A stretch of DNA of 64,000 nucleotides from Bin22 sp965207275 (GCA_965207275.1 CBDBMH010000002.1:434001-498000), one strand, 5' to 3'. Positions 46,266-55,511 are shown, numbered from the stretch's first letter. Notes: generated by a model not told the origin, from the letters alone. Translations and numbers: made by a program.

Positions 46266-47366
46266 CTAAAACCCCACCCGGGGCAGCACGCGGGAGAGGG
46301 CATCCAGCACTTCCTGTATGTGCTCCTCGGTAACGTAGCCCAGGTGGCCAATGCGGAAAATGTGGCCGGTAAGCTTGCCCTGGCCGCCAGCCAGCACCAC
46401 GTTTTCCTCCGTCCGCATCGTCTCTATCATTTGGTCACCGTCAATGTGCGCCGGCATTTTTATGGCGGTAACCGTGTTGGAAGCCCGCGCCTCGTCGGTG
46501 CACAGCAACTCCAGGCCCAGGGCCCGCACTCCGTCCCTGGTGAACTGGCCGATGCTGGCGTGGCGGCCAAAGACCCCCTCCAGTCCCTCCGCCATGATGT
46601 TCTCCAGCGCGACTCGCAGTCCGTACATGGCCGATAGATTGGGAGTCCACGGGGTCTGTTTGCGTTCCAGGTACTTCTGGGCCTCTTCCAGGTCAAAGTA
46701 GAACCGGGGAAGGGTGGCCGATTTCTGCGCCTCCCAGGCCTGGTCGCTGAAGCTTATAAAGGCCAGTCCGGGGGGAATCATGAAGCCCTTTTGGGACCCG
46801 GTGGCTACCACGTCGCAGTTCCAGCCATCAACCGGCAGGGGCACGCAACCCAGGCTGCTCACTGCGTCCACGATAAGCAGCTTGCCGAATTCGCCCTTCA
46901 CCACGCTGGAAATGCTCTGCAGGTCGTGGGTTACGCCGGTGGACGTTTCATTATGGGTGACGATGACAGCTTTGATGTCCGGATCGTCCCGCAGGGCCCG
47001 CCGGATGGCCTCCGGGTCGATGGGGTCTCCCCACTCGAAGGTAATCCGCTGAGTATCGGCCCCATAGGCATCCAGCATGTCCGCGAAGCGGTCGCCAAAG
47101 GAACCGGCGCTGGCTGCCAGCACCCGGTCGCCCGGCGACAGGGTATTTACCACCGATGCCTCCAGCCCGCCGGTACCCGACGAGGTCAGGATGTACAGGT
47201 CGTTCTCCGTCATGAACACCTGCTTGAGCATCTCCGTGCACTCGGTTATCAGTTCGAAGAACTCGGGCCCCCGGTGGTTGATCATGGGGTCCGACATGGC
47301 TTCGTAGATCTCTTCGGGGATGGGCGTAGGCCCCGGCGTTCGCAGATTATGGGGTTGGATCCTCAC
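46266..47366 (-). CDS. Class V aminotransferase (serine/alanine-glyoxylate type)
   Basis: 366 residues from a GTG at 47366 behind GGAGGACAA. LRTPGPTPIPEEI is the characteristic N terminus, LTSSGTGGLEASVVN binds the phosphate of PLP, VDAVSSLG holds the PLP Asp, and VATGSQKGFMIPPG carries the Schiff-base Lys. Family members include serine-glyoxylate and alanine-glyoxylate aminotransferases and the large subunit of soluble hydrogenase-type proteins. Photorespiratory-type serine use or amino acid exchange is likely; exact substrate open. Confidence 0.9.
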   Translation of the reverse strand: MRIQPHNLRTPGPTPIPEEIYEAMSDPMINHRGPEFFELITECTEMLKQVFMTENDLYILTSSGTGGLEASVVNTLSPGDRVLAASAGSFGDRFADMLDAYGADTQRITFEWGDPIDPEAIRRALRDDPDIKAVIVTHNETSTGVTHDLQSISSVVKGEFGKLLIVDAVSSLGCVPLPVDGWNCDVVATGSQKGFMIPPGLAFISFSDQAWEAQKSATLPRFYFDLEEAQKYLERKQTPWTPNLSAMYGLRVALENIMAEGLEGVFGRHASIGQFTRDGVRALGLELLCTDEARASNTVTAIKMPAHIDGDQMIETMRTEENVVLAGGQGKLTGHIFRIGHLGYVTEEHIQEVLDALSRVLPRVGF

Positions 47367-48089
47367 TTGTCCTCCTGGTACCTCTAGGGCGGCCGGCCAT
47401 TACGCCAGCCGATTTCGTTATTCTTGTGTCGATTTACACATAAAAGGCCCGCTCATCGCAGGGCTTACGGCAAAGGATTATAGCACTTGAATGAACCGCC
47501 CGCACACGTCCCCCCTTCTGGCGCAGGGTTCCAATTTAGGTGACCAGGGTGTTTGGATGTATATTCCAAACCCCAACCCTTCACTCCAGCGAAAGCCGCA
47601 GCCCATGCAGGCTATAGAGAAATCCCCTTTCAACAGGGGAAGGATTCCTCGATATCGGCGCAGGCCGGAAAAGAGACTAGCCAGACCACTTGAAACGGAA
47701 CTCTGCGTCGTCACGGGCAGGGCCATGGCATTTTGATTTGGGCAAGAAGGCGGCACTTGTTGCTCAAGGGAGAAGCGCCCCGTCTCCGGGTTCAAGTTTC
47801 CCTTCGGCGCGGGAACGACCAGCTTTCCCTGAATCACAATGCAAATGCCCTGATCGCCGGGCGCAACGTACCGGGCCGGTCGGTGTGCCTGGCTGTTTCT
47901 TAGGCCATGCCTTGTGGCTGACCTGCCCCTCATTCAAACCCATCTGATTAAGAACGCTGTCTCATCAGGGTGCGGTGATTCAGGTCAGCCCTGCTATTAC
48001 CCTTGGGATGGGTTGCGAAGCGGTTCCTTCTGAGGTTCGTATTCCCTGCCTAGACCGGCCCGCGAGAACACTCGGTCCAATGGGAAGCA
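47367..48089. other. Intergenic gap with composite repeat
   Basis: TATAAT on the minus strand (47477-47482) may be the -10 box of the aminotransferase. About 47610-47830 holds a composite of dispersed repeats resembling 8230-8330 (GGCATTTTGATT, then GGGAGAAGCGCCC, then CGGGTTCAAGTTTCCC). The T-loop-like CGGGTTCAAG is not part of a tRNA. No gene is supported. Confidence 0.5.
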
Positions 48090-48749
48090 TTAGCTCGCGC
48101 AGCACACGGCCCGGCACATCCTCAACCCAAACAGGCACGGCCGGCAGGAGCAGATTTTCAGCCAGGCGTGGTAACTCTGGTCCTGGACGCCCTCCAGCCC
48201 TTCCCGTACCAGCCACGGCACCAGCAGCAGCGCCGTTACGGCGTCCAGCCACCACCAGCCCAGCAGGGCATTGGCCGCCAGCCCCACCAGCAGCGTTACC
48301 GACAGCGCAGAGCAGGCGATGGTTTCCTTGGCCTCAATGGCGACGGACTGCAGGTTGCCCTTCGCTGCAATTTGCAACTTCCAGAAGGCGACCAGGGGCA
48401 TCACCGTAACCGACAGCACCGCCAATACTATTCCCAGCAACGATTTCTCGGCTCCGGCGCCTTCCATCAGCGCCCAAACCGACTGGAATATTATGGCCGC
48501 TGACAGGACGATGAAGGTCCAGCCAATGAACCTGACAACCCGGTGTTCAATCCTCTCCGAGTACTCCTCATCCCGTATGCCCAACCGCCACAGGACCAGG
48601 GAAGCCGCGGCTACTTCCAGGTAACTGTCAGCCCCGAATGCCACCAGAGCGATGCTGCCGGCCACTATGCCCGACCATATCGCTATTACCCCCTCAACAA
48701 GGTTGTAGAGCATGGTTGCAATGAGGAGCAATTTCGCATACGTCAGCAA
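48090..48749 (-). CDS. Short cation diffusion facilitator-like transporter with Cys-rich tail
   Basis: 219 residues from a TTG at 48749 behind GGGGAGGAGTTCCGG. Six hydrophobic helices match the CDF transmembrane domain: VEGVIAIWSGIVAGSIALVAFGADSYLE aligns with the helix-2 metal site, and WWWLDAVTALLLVPWLVREG with helices 5-6. The usual cytoplasmic domain is absent. Instead the last 20 residues contain six cysteines (CSCRP...CCAS), a likely metal-binding tail. Probably exports Zn2+ or another divalent metal, or senses it. Confidence 0.78.
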   Translation of the reverse strand: MLTYAKLLLIATMLYNLVEGVIAIWSGIVAGSIALVAFGADSYLEVAAASLVLWRLGIRDEEYSERIEHRVVRFIGWTFIVLSAAIIFQSVWALMEGAGAEKSLLGIVLAVLSVTVMPLVAFWKLQIAAKGNLQSVAIEAKETIACSALSVTLLVGLAANALLGWWWLDAVTALLLVPWLVREGLEGVQDQSYHAWLKICSCRPCLFGLRMCRAVCCAS

Positions 48750-49088
48750 CCGGAACTCCTCCCCGAATAGTGGGGTAGTTTTAGCATGAATGGGAATTCC
48801 AGTCCAGCACGTATATAGGCCCCTAATAGCCCGTAACAGAAGGTTGAGTTGGAGTTACAGGTACCTTCCACGGGTGCGGGCAGCTGGTACGGGGAGTTTC
48901 GCAACTGCCGCGACCCAGGTTGCGGAACGCGGCGGGAGCAGGTCCGGGGGGCTGCCGCGCCGTCTTCAGCCCGCCTTTCACCGAAACTTTACAATACCCG
49001 TAAAGCCTTGTTGTTGACGCGATTGGCGCCGGGGGCTAAACTGCTAATTTAGGCATGCTTCAGGCTTCACAGGAGATGCGAGCTTATC

Positions 49089-51572
49089 ATTAACGCAAAC
49101 GGTTACCCCATTTCAGGAGATGACGTAGCCCTTTTCATCGACTGGGAAAACTTCAAGATCAGCCTGGCCGCGGGCAGCAGGACGCCAAACGTCAGCGCCC
49201 TTAAAGAGGAGGTTTCCAACCACGGGAGGGTGGTGGTGGCCAAGGCCTACGCTGACTGGGTTACCAGGTCTCCCGAACTAAAAGGCGCCAGCCAATTTAT
49301 CATTGACCCTCCTGCCCTTTACGCCGCCGGTATCGAACCGGTGTACGTGCCCACCCGCCTTCCGCTGGGAAGTCCCTCCGCCATGAACACCAGGACCACG
49401 CGGGTCAAGAACAGCGTGGACGTGAAGATGACGGCGGACTGCATCGAGTGCGCCCATACCTATCCCAACATCGGCACTTATGTGCTGGTTTCCGGCGATT
49501 CCGACTTCATCCACGTCATCAATTCCCTGCGGGCCATCGGCAAGCGCGTCATCATCATCGGCGTATCGTGGAGCACATCCCGCCGCCTGGCCGACCAGGT
49601 GGACGGGCTGATTCTCTACGATATCGACGTTGATCCCGAGCACCTGCCCGAACCGGAGCCCACGCCTGCTTCCACCGAACGCTCGTCCAGGTCCAACGGT
49701 GGCAATCGCCAGCAGCTGTCCGAGGTGATGCGTCAGATCGAGGAAATCGTCCGCTCCGAACGGCAGGCCGGACGCACCCCACTGTTGACTTCCCTCAAGC
49801 AGCGCATTATGCGCCGCGTGCCCGGGTTCGACGAGAAAAAGCTGGGATTTTCCGGGTTCAAGAAGCTGATGCTCCGCACTGCCGAGGAAGGCACCATCAA
49901 GCTGGTAACGGTGGGTCTGGTGGACTGGGTGATCATGGCCGACGAGCCCGACCCGGTAGAGGCCCACTCCGAACCCGGCTCCGACCGGGGATCGGTGGAA
50001 ACGGTGGCCGCGGACGAGGAAGTAGTTCTCGATGACCAGTCCCGGTCTGAACCCACCGCAGTCGTCGAAACTGCCGCCGAGTCCGACAGTGCGGTGTCGG
50101 ATGTGGAGACAACCTCCACCGAAGCCGCCGGGCAGCCGGCCGAAGCTGGCGAAACGGATATAACGCCGGAGACCCTTGTCGCAGCAGAAACCTCGTCCGA
50201 ATCCGATTCCCTAACTGTGGAACTCCCGACTGAAACGGAAGCCTCAAGCGATGCCGGGGAATCGGAAGCTATGGATGAGGTTGCTCCTCCTGCCCTGTCT
50301 CCGGAACTGGCCACGGCGCTGGAGGAAACCCTGGCGCACCTGGAATTGCCCCGGGGACCGGGCGATGGTCAGGACGGACGGCGCATCAATGACCTGGTCA
50401 TCATGGCCGATATGCTGGAGCACCAGGCGGGCATTACCCACGTGGCCTTCAACTTCCTGCTGGCCCAAATCTGCGAAGCTCTCCACCAGGGCCTGGAAGC
50501 GGAGCACCCGGAAATAACCGGACGCTGGGGCGGGCGCACCTACTCCCGCACCTACGTAACCCGCCTCCTCCGTGAGCTGGGCGACAAGGAAATTTTCCTC
50601 CGGGACTGGCATCAGGAGCGGAACGAGGAAACCGGTCGCACCAGTCGCTTCCGTACCTTCAACCTCAACCGTACTCATCCCCTGGTCCGGGAAGCGCTGA
50701 TCAGCCAGTGGGGGCCTGACACCAACACCGGGGCCCACGAGCCGGAGGTTGCGGTGGAAGAGGCGCCGGAAGCGCCCCCGGAAATGGAGACGTCGGACCA
50801 ACTGACAGCGCCCACCGGCGAAGTTGCGATGGAGGAGACGGTGGAGGAGGAAACTCCTGCGCCACCTGCCCGAACCGCTCGCCGGCGGGGAGGTCGGCGT
50901 CAATCCGTCAGCGAAGCCACAGAAACATCTGACCAGGCTGTTTCTGAAGCCGAGGCGCCGGAGTCCGTGGCGGACGAGGCTGTGGCCGCGCCGCCCGCGC
51001 GACCGTCCCGGCGTCGTGGCCGTCAACTCCAAACCGCCGAAGACGTCCCGCAAACCTCGGAGCAGGCTCCGGAGCAACCCGGCGCCGAAGAAGCCGAGCC
51101 GGGAGAGTCCGAAGTGGTGGAGGCTGCGCCCGCGCGCCCGTCTCGTCGCCGTGGCCGCCAACGCCAGACCGCCGAAGAGGTCCCGCAAACCCCGGAACAG
51201 GCTTCGGAGCAACCAAGCGCCGAGGAAGCCGGGTCGGGAGAGTCCGAGGTAGTGGAAGGTGCGCCCGCACGACCATCCCGGCGCCGTGGCCGTCAACGCC
51301 AGACCGCCGAAGATGTCCCGCAAACCCCGGAACAGGTTTCTGACCCGTCCGAGGCAGGGGCATCAGATCTGGGAGGATCCGAAGTGGTGGAGACACCGCC
51401 CGCGCGCCCGTCTCGCCGCCGTGGTCGTCAGCGCCAAACCGCCGAGGAGGTTTCGCCATCCTCGGAACAGGTCGCTGGCCCGTCCGAGGCAGGGGCATCA
51501 GAGTCGGCCATTGCGGCCGTGGTGGAAGACCCAGTCCCGGATGCCGAACCGGCCCCGGCCGCGGTGGATTAG
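49089..51572 (+). CDS. NYN (PIN-like) RNase with LOTUS-type domain and repetitive basic tail
   Basis: The frame is open from 49053 and encodes an intact NYN domain beginning ALFIDWENF (catalytic Asp), with NSVDVKMTADCIE and VLVSGDSDFIHV completing the acidic site. No ATG, GTG or TTG occurs in frame before the catalytic Asp; the first GTG (49230) would remove it. I propose the ATT at 49089, giving 827 residues. A LOTUS/OST-HTH-like domain follows (about 200-285), then acidic linkers, a second winged-helix-like domain (about 405-520), and a disordered C terminus with about five PARPSRRRGRQ repeats. LabA/MARF1-type RNA cleavage or binding is likely. Confidence 0.78.
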   Translation: MNANGYPISGDDVALFIDWENFKISLAAGSRTPNVSALKEEVSNHGRVVVAKAYADWVTRSPELKGASQFIIDPPALYAAGIEPVYVPTRLPLGSPSAMNTRTTRVKNSVDVKMTADCIECAHTYPNIGTYVLVSGDSDFIHVINSLRAIGKRVIIIGVSWSTSRRLADQVDGLILYDIDVDPEHLPEPEPTPASTERSSRSNGGNRQQLSEVMRQIEEIVRSERQAGRTPLLTSLKQRIMRRVPGFDEKKLGFSGFKKLMLRTAEEGTIKLVTVGLVDWVIMADEPDPVEAHSEPGSDRGSVETVAADEEVVLDDQSRSEPTAVVETAAESDSAVSDVETTSTEAAGQPAEAGETDITPETLVAAETSSESDSLTVELPTETEASSDAGESEAMDEVAPPALSPELATALEETLAHLELPRGPGDGQDGRRINDLVIMADMLEHQAGITHVAFNFLLAQICEALHQGLEAEHPEITGRWGGRTYSRTYVTRLLRELGDKEIFLRDWHQERNEETGRTSRFRTFNLNRTHPLVREALISQWGPDTNTGAHEPEVAVEEAPEAPPEMETSDQLTAPTGEVAMEETVEEETPAPPARTARRRGGRRQSVSEATETSDQAVSEAEAPESVADEAVAAPPARPSRRRGRQLQTAEDVPQTSEQAPEQPGAEEAEPGESEVVEAAPARPSRRRGRQRQTAEEVPQTPEQASEQPSAEEAGSGESEVVEGAPARPSRRRGRQRQTAEDVPQTPEQVSDPSEAGASDLGGSEVVETPPARPSRRRGRQRQTAEEVSPSSEQVAGPSEAGASESAIAAVVEDPVPDAEPAPAAVD

Positions 51573-51599
51573 CGCGCCGGTTACTGTCAACCTGAAGAA

Positions 51600-51628
51600 C
51601 AAGGGGCGGGAAAATCTCCCGCCCCTTG
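51600..51628 (+). terminator. Rho-independent terminator after the NYN gene
   Basis: CAAGGGGCGGGA (51600-51611) pairs perfectly with TCCCGCCCCTTG (51617-51628), followed by TTTGGTTT. It lies 28 bp after the stop. Confidence 0.85.
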
Positions 51629-51768
51629 TTTGGTTTCATGTGGGGTGCGCTTCCGGTCTCTTTAGCTGATTCCGTCCTCTAGTAAGGTTCCGGTTGTGGT
51701 GCGCTCTCGTATCCCGGCGCGCTTTCGTGTCCAACGGGTGGATTCTCCCCGCAGTTACGGCTATGAGC

Positions 51769-52998
51769 CTATAAATCCAGGGCCAGCGTCGTCCACCCGA
51801 AGTTTCTGGCCCCCAATCCCTCCGCGGTGTAGGGGTCGTAATACTCTCGGAACCCAGACAGTTCAATTGCCTCGTGGGTCTTGGCGACGATGGTATCGGC
51901 CAGTTCCGCGTACCCGTGCCCTCTCAGTGAGTGGGAAAGGAACCAGTTGGTATTCACCCACGTTGGCCCCCGCCAGATAAACCCCCTGGGGTTTCCCGGC
52001 ATGAACTTGGGGTCGGAGGCGGGCACCGAGGGCAACGGGTAGGGCAGCCAGAAGTGCTCCGGATTTGACACCCAGTCGGTAACCAACCGTTCCACTATGT
52101 TGCGCGGCAGGTCGGCCAGGACCAGGGGCATCAACGAACTGATGGTTACCACCTCCACCTGCTTCTCGGCCACCCCGGACAGGTCAAAGAAGGCCCCAGC
52201 CCCCTCGTTCCAGCACTTTTCCACTAGGGCGTCCCGGGTCTTGTCTGCCTCCCGCCGGAACTCCTCCGCCTCGTCCGATTCCCCCAGCATCCGCGCCAGC
52301 GAACGCAGGCCAAAGGCGTAGATGGAATTGACCAGCACGTCTTCAAAGTGGAAGATGTCTGCCTCCAGGATTCGCCGGTCATCCCCCCGCATGGGCTCGT
52401 AGGCCGCATAGACCTTTCGCAGGGCGGCGATAAAGCCCTGGTTGCTCAGCTCTTCCAGCCCCAGGGCCTCATCGTATTTCGGAGAACAATCGGTGCCTGC
52501 CTCTTCCGGCTGAATAACCGCAATCAGCCCGTCCCCGTCCGGGTCTCGGTGGTAACGTAACCAGCGGTAGTAGGCGGTCAGCGCCGGCAGGGCCGCGTTC
52601 AGAAAGTCCGCATCACCGCTGGCCCGGTACACCCGCTCCACCGCATATGCCACTATGGGGGGCTGGATGGTCGCGCTGAAGTAGGGCGACGTCATCCCCA
52701 CGATGTTGCGGCTCAGAAAGTCCGGCTGTTTTTCCATTTCCCAGAAAATGATGTGCGGGATGAACCCGTCCGGCTGGGCCCCGCTCAGCAGCGTCTTAAG
52801 CTCTGCCTTGGCCTGTTCCAGGTCCAGGTGGGTGAGGGCGATGGCGTGAAAGCACGAGTCCCAGAACCACTGAAAGGGATAGCCCGTCAGCGAAGGGACC
52901 ACGAAACTGAACTCCTTGCCATTCCAGTCGGCCACCCCCTTCCGCAGGTTGGTCAGTAGAATTTGCCTTGCTTGTGCTTCCAGTTCTGCCCGCTCCAC
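51769..52998 (-). CDS. (alpha/alpha)6-barrel glycoside hydrolase, GH63/mannosylglycerate hydrolase type
   Basis: 409 residues from a GTG at 52998; its AGGAGG site lies inside the last codons of the glycosyltransferase gene, two bases upstream. GYPFQWFWDSCFHAIAL near residue 40, the Glu/Asp-rich QPEEAGTDCSPKYDEA (possible general acid), FIWRGPTWVNTNWFL, and REYYDPYTAEGLGARNFGWT are typical of GH63-like glucosidases including mannosyl- and glucosylglycerate hydrolases. No signal peptide. Together with the GT this suggests turnover of a compatible solute or storage glycoside. Confidence 0.82.
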   Translation of the reverse strand: MERAELEAQARQILLTNLRKGVADWNGKEFSFVVPSLTGYPFQWFWDSCFHAIALTHLDLEQAKAELKTLLSGAQPDGFIPHIIFWEMEKQPDFLSRNIVGMTSPYFSATIQPPIVAYAVERVYRASGDADFLNAALPALTAYYRWLRYHRDPDGDGLIAVIQPEEAGTDCSPKYDEALGLEELSNQGFIAALRKVYAAYEPMRGDDRRILEADIFHFEDVLVNSIYAFGLRSLARMLGESDEAEEFRREADKTRDALVEKCWNEGAGAFFDLSGVAEKQVEVVTISSLMPLVLADLPRNIVERLVTDWVSNPEHFWLPYPLPSVPASDPKFMPGNPRGFIWRGPTWVNTNWFLSHSLRGHGYAELADTIVAKTHEAIELSGFREYYDPYTAEGLGARNFGWTTLALDL

Positions 52999-53000
52999 CC

Positions 53001-54182
53001 TTAGCCTCCTGTGTCTTGGCCCCGGTACAGGGCCAGGTATTTGTCCGCCACTGCCTCCCAGGTAAACTCCCGGGACGCGTACGCCCTTCCTTCCTCTCCC
53101 AGCCGGCGACGATGCTCGGCCTCGTTCACCAGCCGCGCCATTTGGGCGGCGGCTTCTTCCAAGTCAAACTGGGGGACCACCGCGGCCCCGTGCGTCAGCA
53201 GTTCCCGGTTGGCCCCCACTTCGTGGGTGAGCACGGGCAGCCCGCAAAGCATGGCTTCAAAATAGACCAGTCCAAAGGCCTCGTAATGAGAGAAGAGAGT
53301 AAAAATGTCCGATCTTCCGTACCAACTGCCCAGGTCTTCGTCGTCCAGTTCCCCGGTTAACACTACCTCGTCCTCCAGGTTGGCCGCCCTCACCTCGGAC
53401 CGCAGCTCAGCCTCTGCGTCCTCTTCTCGTCCCACCAGTACCAGGCGGGTCGGATGCAGGAAACTCTCCCGCGCCCGCCGGTAGGCATCCAGGAGCCATG
53501 CCTGCCCCTTGTGACGGCTAAGCCGACCCACGCAGAGGATAGTCACCCGGTCGTCGGCATCCTCTTCCGGCGTCCCGGTTTTCCCGCCAGCTTCTCCCAT
53601 GGCCGAGGCCCCCCAGCCTATAACCGCCAGCTTCCCCTCGGGAACGCTGTAGTCCCGTCCGACCTGCGCCGCTTCCTGCCTGGTCAGCGCGACCACCTTG
53701 TCCACTCCCCGGCACAGCAGCCGGTTCACGGGCTTCAGCCAGGCCCGCGACAGGGGGAGAGTGTGGTACGAGGGAGTAAAAACGAACCTGGCCCTGCCCT
53801 TTTGCCAGATACGGGCCCAGAAGTGTCCCCAGAACCACCCATCTCCCACGAAATGGATGATGTGCGGATTAAACTCGTCCAGGTACTGGCGAATCTGGCC
53901 AGGTGAAAACCACACCAGGGGAACCGAATAAAGCGGAATCGACTTATGTGGAATACCGGTGACCCTGAAGATGGAAAGGCCCTCCGGCGTCCGTTCCCGG
54001 TCCGGCCATTCCGGGTGAGGTGTGGGCGGAAAAGAGTACTTGGTGGTCAGCACTCCTACGGCTTCCACTCCCGGCGACTCCAGCAGTTGGAAGGAAAGCC
54101 GCTCAATGGCCCGCTCTATCCCGCCCAGGTAGGGCCGGAAATAGGGGCTCAGGAACAACACCCGCAGGGGCCTACTGTCCAT
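53001..54182 (-). CDS. GT-B glycosyltransferase, family 4 type
   Basis: 393 residues. N-terminal Rossmann domain starts RVLFLSPYFRPYLGGIERAI; the C-terminal donor-binding domain has ILCVGRLSRHKGQAWLLDAY and the EX7E segment HYEAFGLVYFEAMLCGLPVL. Retaining GT4 enzymes use nucleotide sugars to make glycosides. Immediate coupling to a GH63-like hydrolase suggests both act on one glycoside, for example glucosylglycerate; this is inference. No membrane anchor. Confidence 0.9.
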   Translation of the reverse strand: MDSRPLRVLFLSPYFRPYLGGIERAIERLSFQLLESPGVEAVGVLTTKYSFPPTPHPEWPDRERTPEGLSIFRVTGIPHKSIPLYSVPLVWFSPGQIRQYLDEFNPHIIHFVGDGWFWGHFWARIWQKGRARFVFTPSYHTLPLSRAWLKPVNRLLCRGVDKVVALTRQEAAQVGRDYSVPEGKLAVIGWGASAMGEAGGKTGTPEEDADDRVTILCVGRLSRHKGQAWLLDAYRRARESFLHPTRLVLVGREEDAEAELRSEVRAANLEDEVVLTGELDDEDLGSWYGRSDIFTLFSHYEAFGLVYFEAMLCGLPVLTHEVGANRELLTHGAAVVPQFDLEEAAAQMARLVNEAEHRRRLGEEGRAYASREFTWEAVADKYLALYRGQDTGG

Positions 54183-54644
54183 CTCTTTACCGCCATTGCT
54201 CTGGCAATTGCCGCCCTGGATATTCTTGCAAAACCGTCACACCGCGAATACCCGGGCCCGCCTGGGTTCGGGGCACAAATGATGCAGGCTTCAACGGCCG
54301 GAAAGCGCCATTGAGCGCCAGGTAATCCGCGGGACCCTTGACCGTTGATCGCCGACCATTGCGGGTCTCCGCAATTCTAGGCCCGCCCATCGTGGAACGT
54401 CAATGTAACACCCGTTTATCATTAAAATTTCAGGCGGTGTCGTCAAAATGGCGAGATCTCGTCAATCCGGCGAAAGCCGGAACCAAGCGCCCTCATCTGA
54501 TGCCGGAACGTTCGCCACGACACGCCTGGATTCCGGCTCGCGGGCCGGGGTGACGGAATAAGTTGACGACAGGCCCTGGGTCGGCCCTTAAATTTATCGT
54601 TCCTGTGTTATATTAGGGGCGAAACCAAGGGGAGGCGCAGGACC
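54183..54644. other. Divergent intergenic region with repeats
   Basis: GTCAATCCGGCGAAAGCCGG (about 54458-54477) and GGATTCCGGCTCGCGGGCCG with GGGTGACGG (about 54529-54555) are opposite halves of the CCGGAATCC-family repeat. TATATT at 54609-54614 may be the -10 box of the F420 reductase gene. No gene seen. Confidence 0.5.
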
Positions 54645-55304
54645 ATGCTGGCATTCCTGGGAGGCACCGGACCGGAAGGGAAGGGTCTGGCCCTTCGCCT
54701 GGCCATGGCCGGAAAAGACGTGGTAATCGGTTCCCGGGACGCCCAGCGCGCCGGGGCCGCCGCTGAAGAACTTGCCGCCGCAATCCAGGCTGTCGGCGGG
54801 TCCGGCCGCGTCGAAGGCGCCGATAACGCCGAGGCCGCCCATCGCTCCGACGCTGCCTTCCTGACCGTACCCTATGAGGCCCAGCGGCCCATGTTGGAGC
54901 AGTTAGCCGGTCACCTGGCTGGCAAGGTGGTGGTCAACGTCATCGCCCCCATGCGCTTCGAACGGGGCAAGGGCGCCATCGCCGTCCCGGTAGAAGCCGG
55001 GTCCGCCTCTGAGGAAGCCCAGTCCCTGCTGCCGGATTCCCACGTAGTGGCCGCTTTCCAGAACATCAGCGCCGAGGAGCTTCAGGAACCCTGCAATAAT
55101 ATGGTAGGCGACGTGGTGGTCTGCGCCGACAACGCCGCCGCCAAGTCACTGGTAATGGCCCTGACCGAAAAGATCCCCGACCTTCGCCCCGTGGACGGCG
55201 GCGGCCTGCTGAATGCCAAATACGTGGAACAGATAACCCCCCTTTTGGTCAACATAAACCGTATTTACAAGGTACACTCCGGAATCAGAATAACGGGTGT
55301 ATAA
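54645..55304 (+). CDS. npdG: NADPH:F420 reductase
   Basis: 219 residues behind GGGGAGGCGCAGGACC. LAFLGGTGPEGKGLALRLAMAG is the NADP-binding loop characteristic of F420-dependent NADP reductases, VVIGSRDAQRA is the second strand, and VVNVIAPMRFERG plus VVAAFQNISAEELQE match the family. It transfers hydride between NADPH and the deazaflavin F420. This is the main evidence that the organism uses F420. Followed by a dispersed repeat and a weakly related gene. Confidence 0.9.
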   Translation: MLAFLGGTGPEGKGLALRLAMAGKDVVIGSRDAQRAGAAAEELAAAIQAVGGSGRVEGADNAEAAHRSDAAFLTVPYEAQRPMLEQLAGHLAGKVVVNVIAPMRFERGKGAIAVPVEAGSASEEAQSLLPDSHVVAAFQNISAEELQEPCNNMVGDVVVCADNAAAKSLVMALTEKIPDLRPVDGGGLLNAKYVEQITPLLVNINRIYKVHSGIRITGV

Positions 55305-55318
55305 AGGTCTTGATAACA

Positions 55319-55363
55319 GCCCCTCGCCCTTTGGTGAGGGAAGGCTGGGAAGAGGGTGGAAGG
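55319..55363 (+). repeat. CCCTTCTCC-family dispersed repeat
   Basis: Copy 15 bp after the F420 reductase stop (CCCTCGCCCTTTGGTGAGGG, then AAGGCTGGGAAGAGGGTGGAAGG), possibly serving as its transcription end. Confidence 0.6.
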
Positions 55364-55511
55364 CTCCTGGCGCTGCCCACTTTGGGCGCCTCAATCCAGT
55401 ATCGCTATCTTTTGGTCACGGCAGGGGCAGGCACGCCCGTCTGTCCCTGCACCTGAGTATTTCAACCCGGACGGTAACAACCCCTGACTCTCAACTACGG
55501 AGGAACAATCA

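Noticed and set aside
47478..47933. 151-codon minus-strand open frame
   Set aside because: Made of dispersed repeats shared with other gaps, no ribosome binding site, no protein-like features.
50244..51323. Arg-rich antisense frames under the NYN gene
   Set aside because: Produced by the internal repeats of the real gene; no ribosome binding site.
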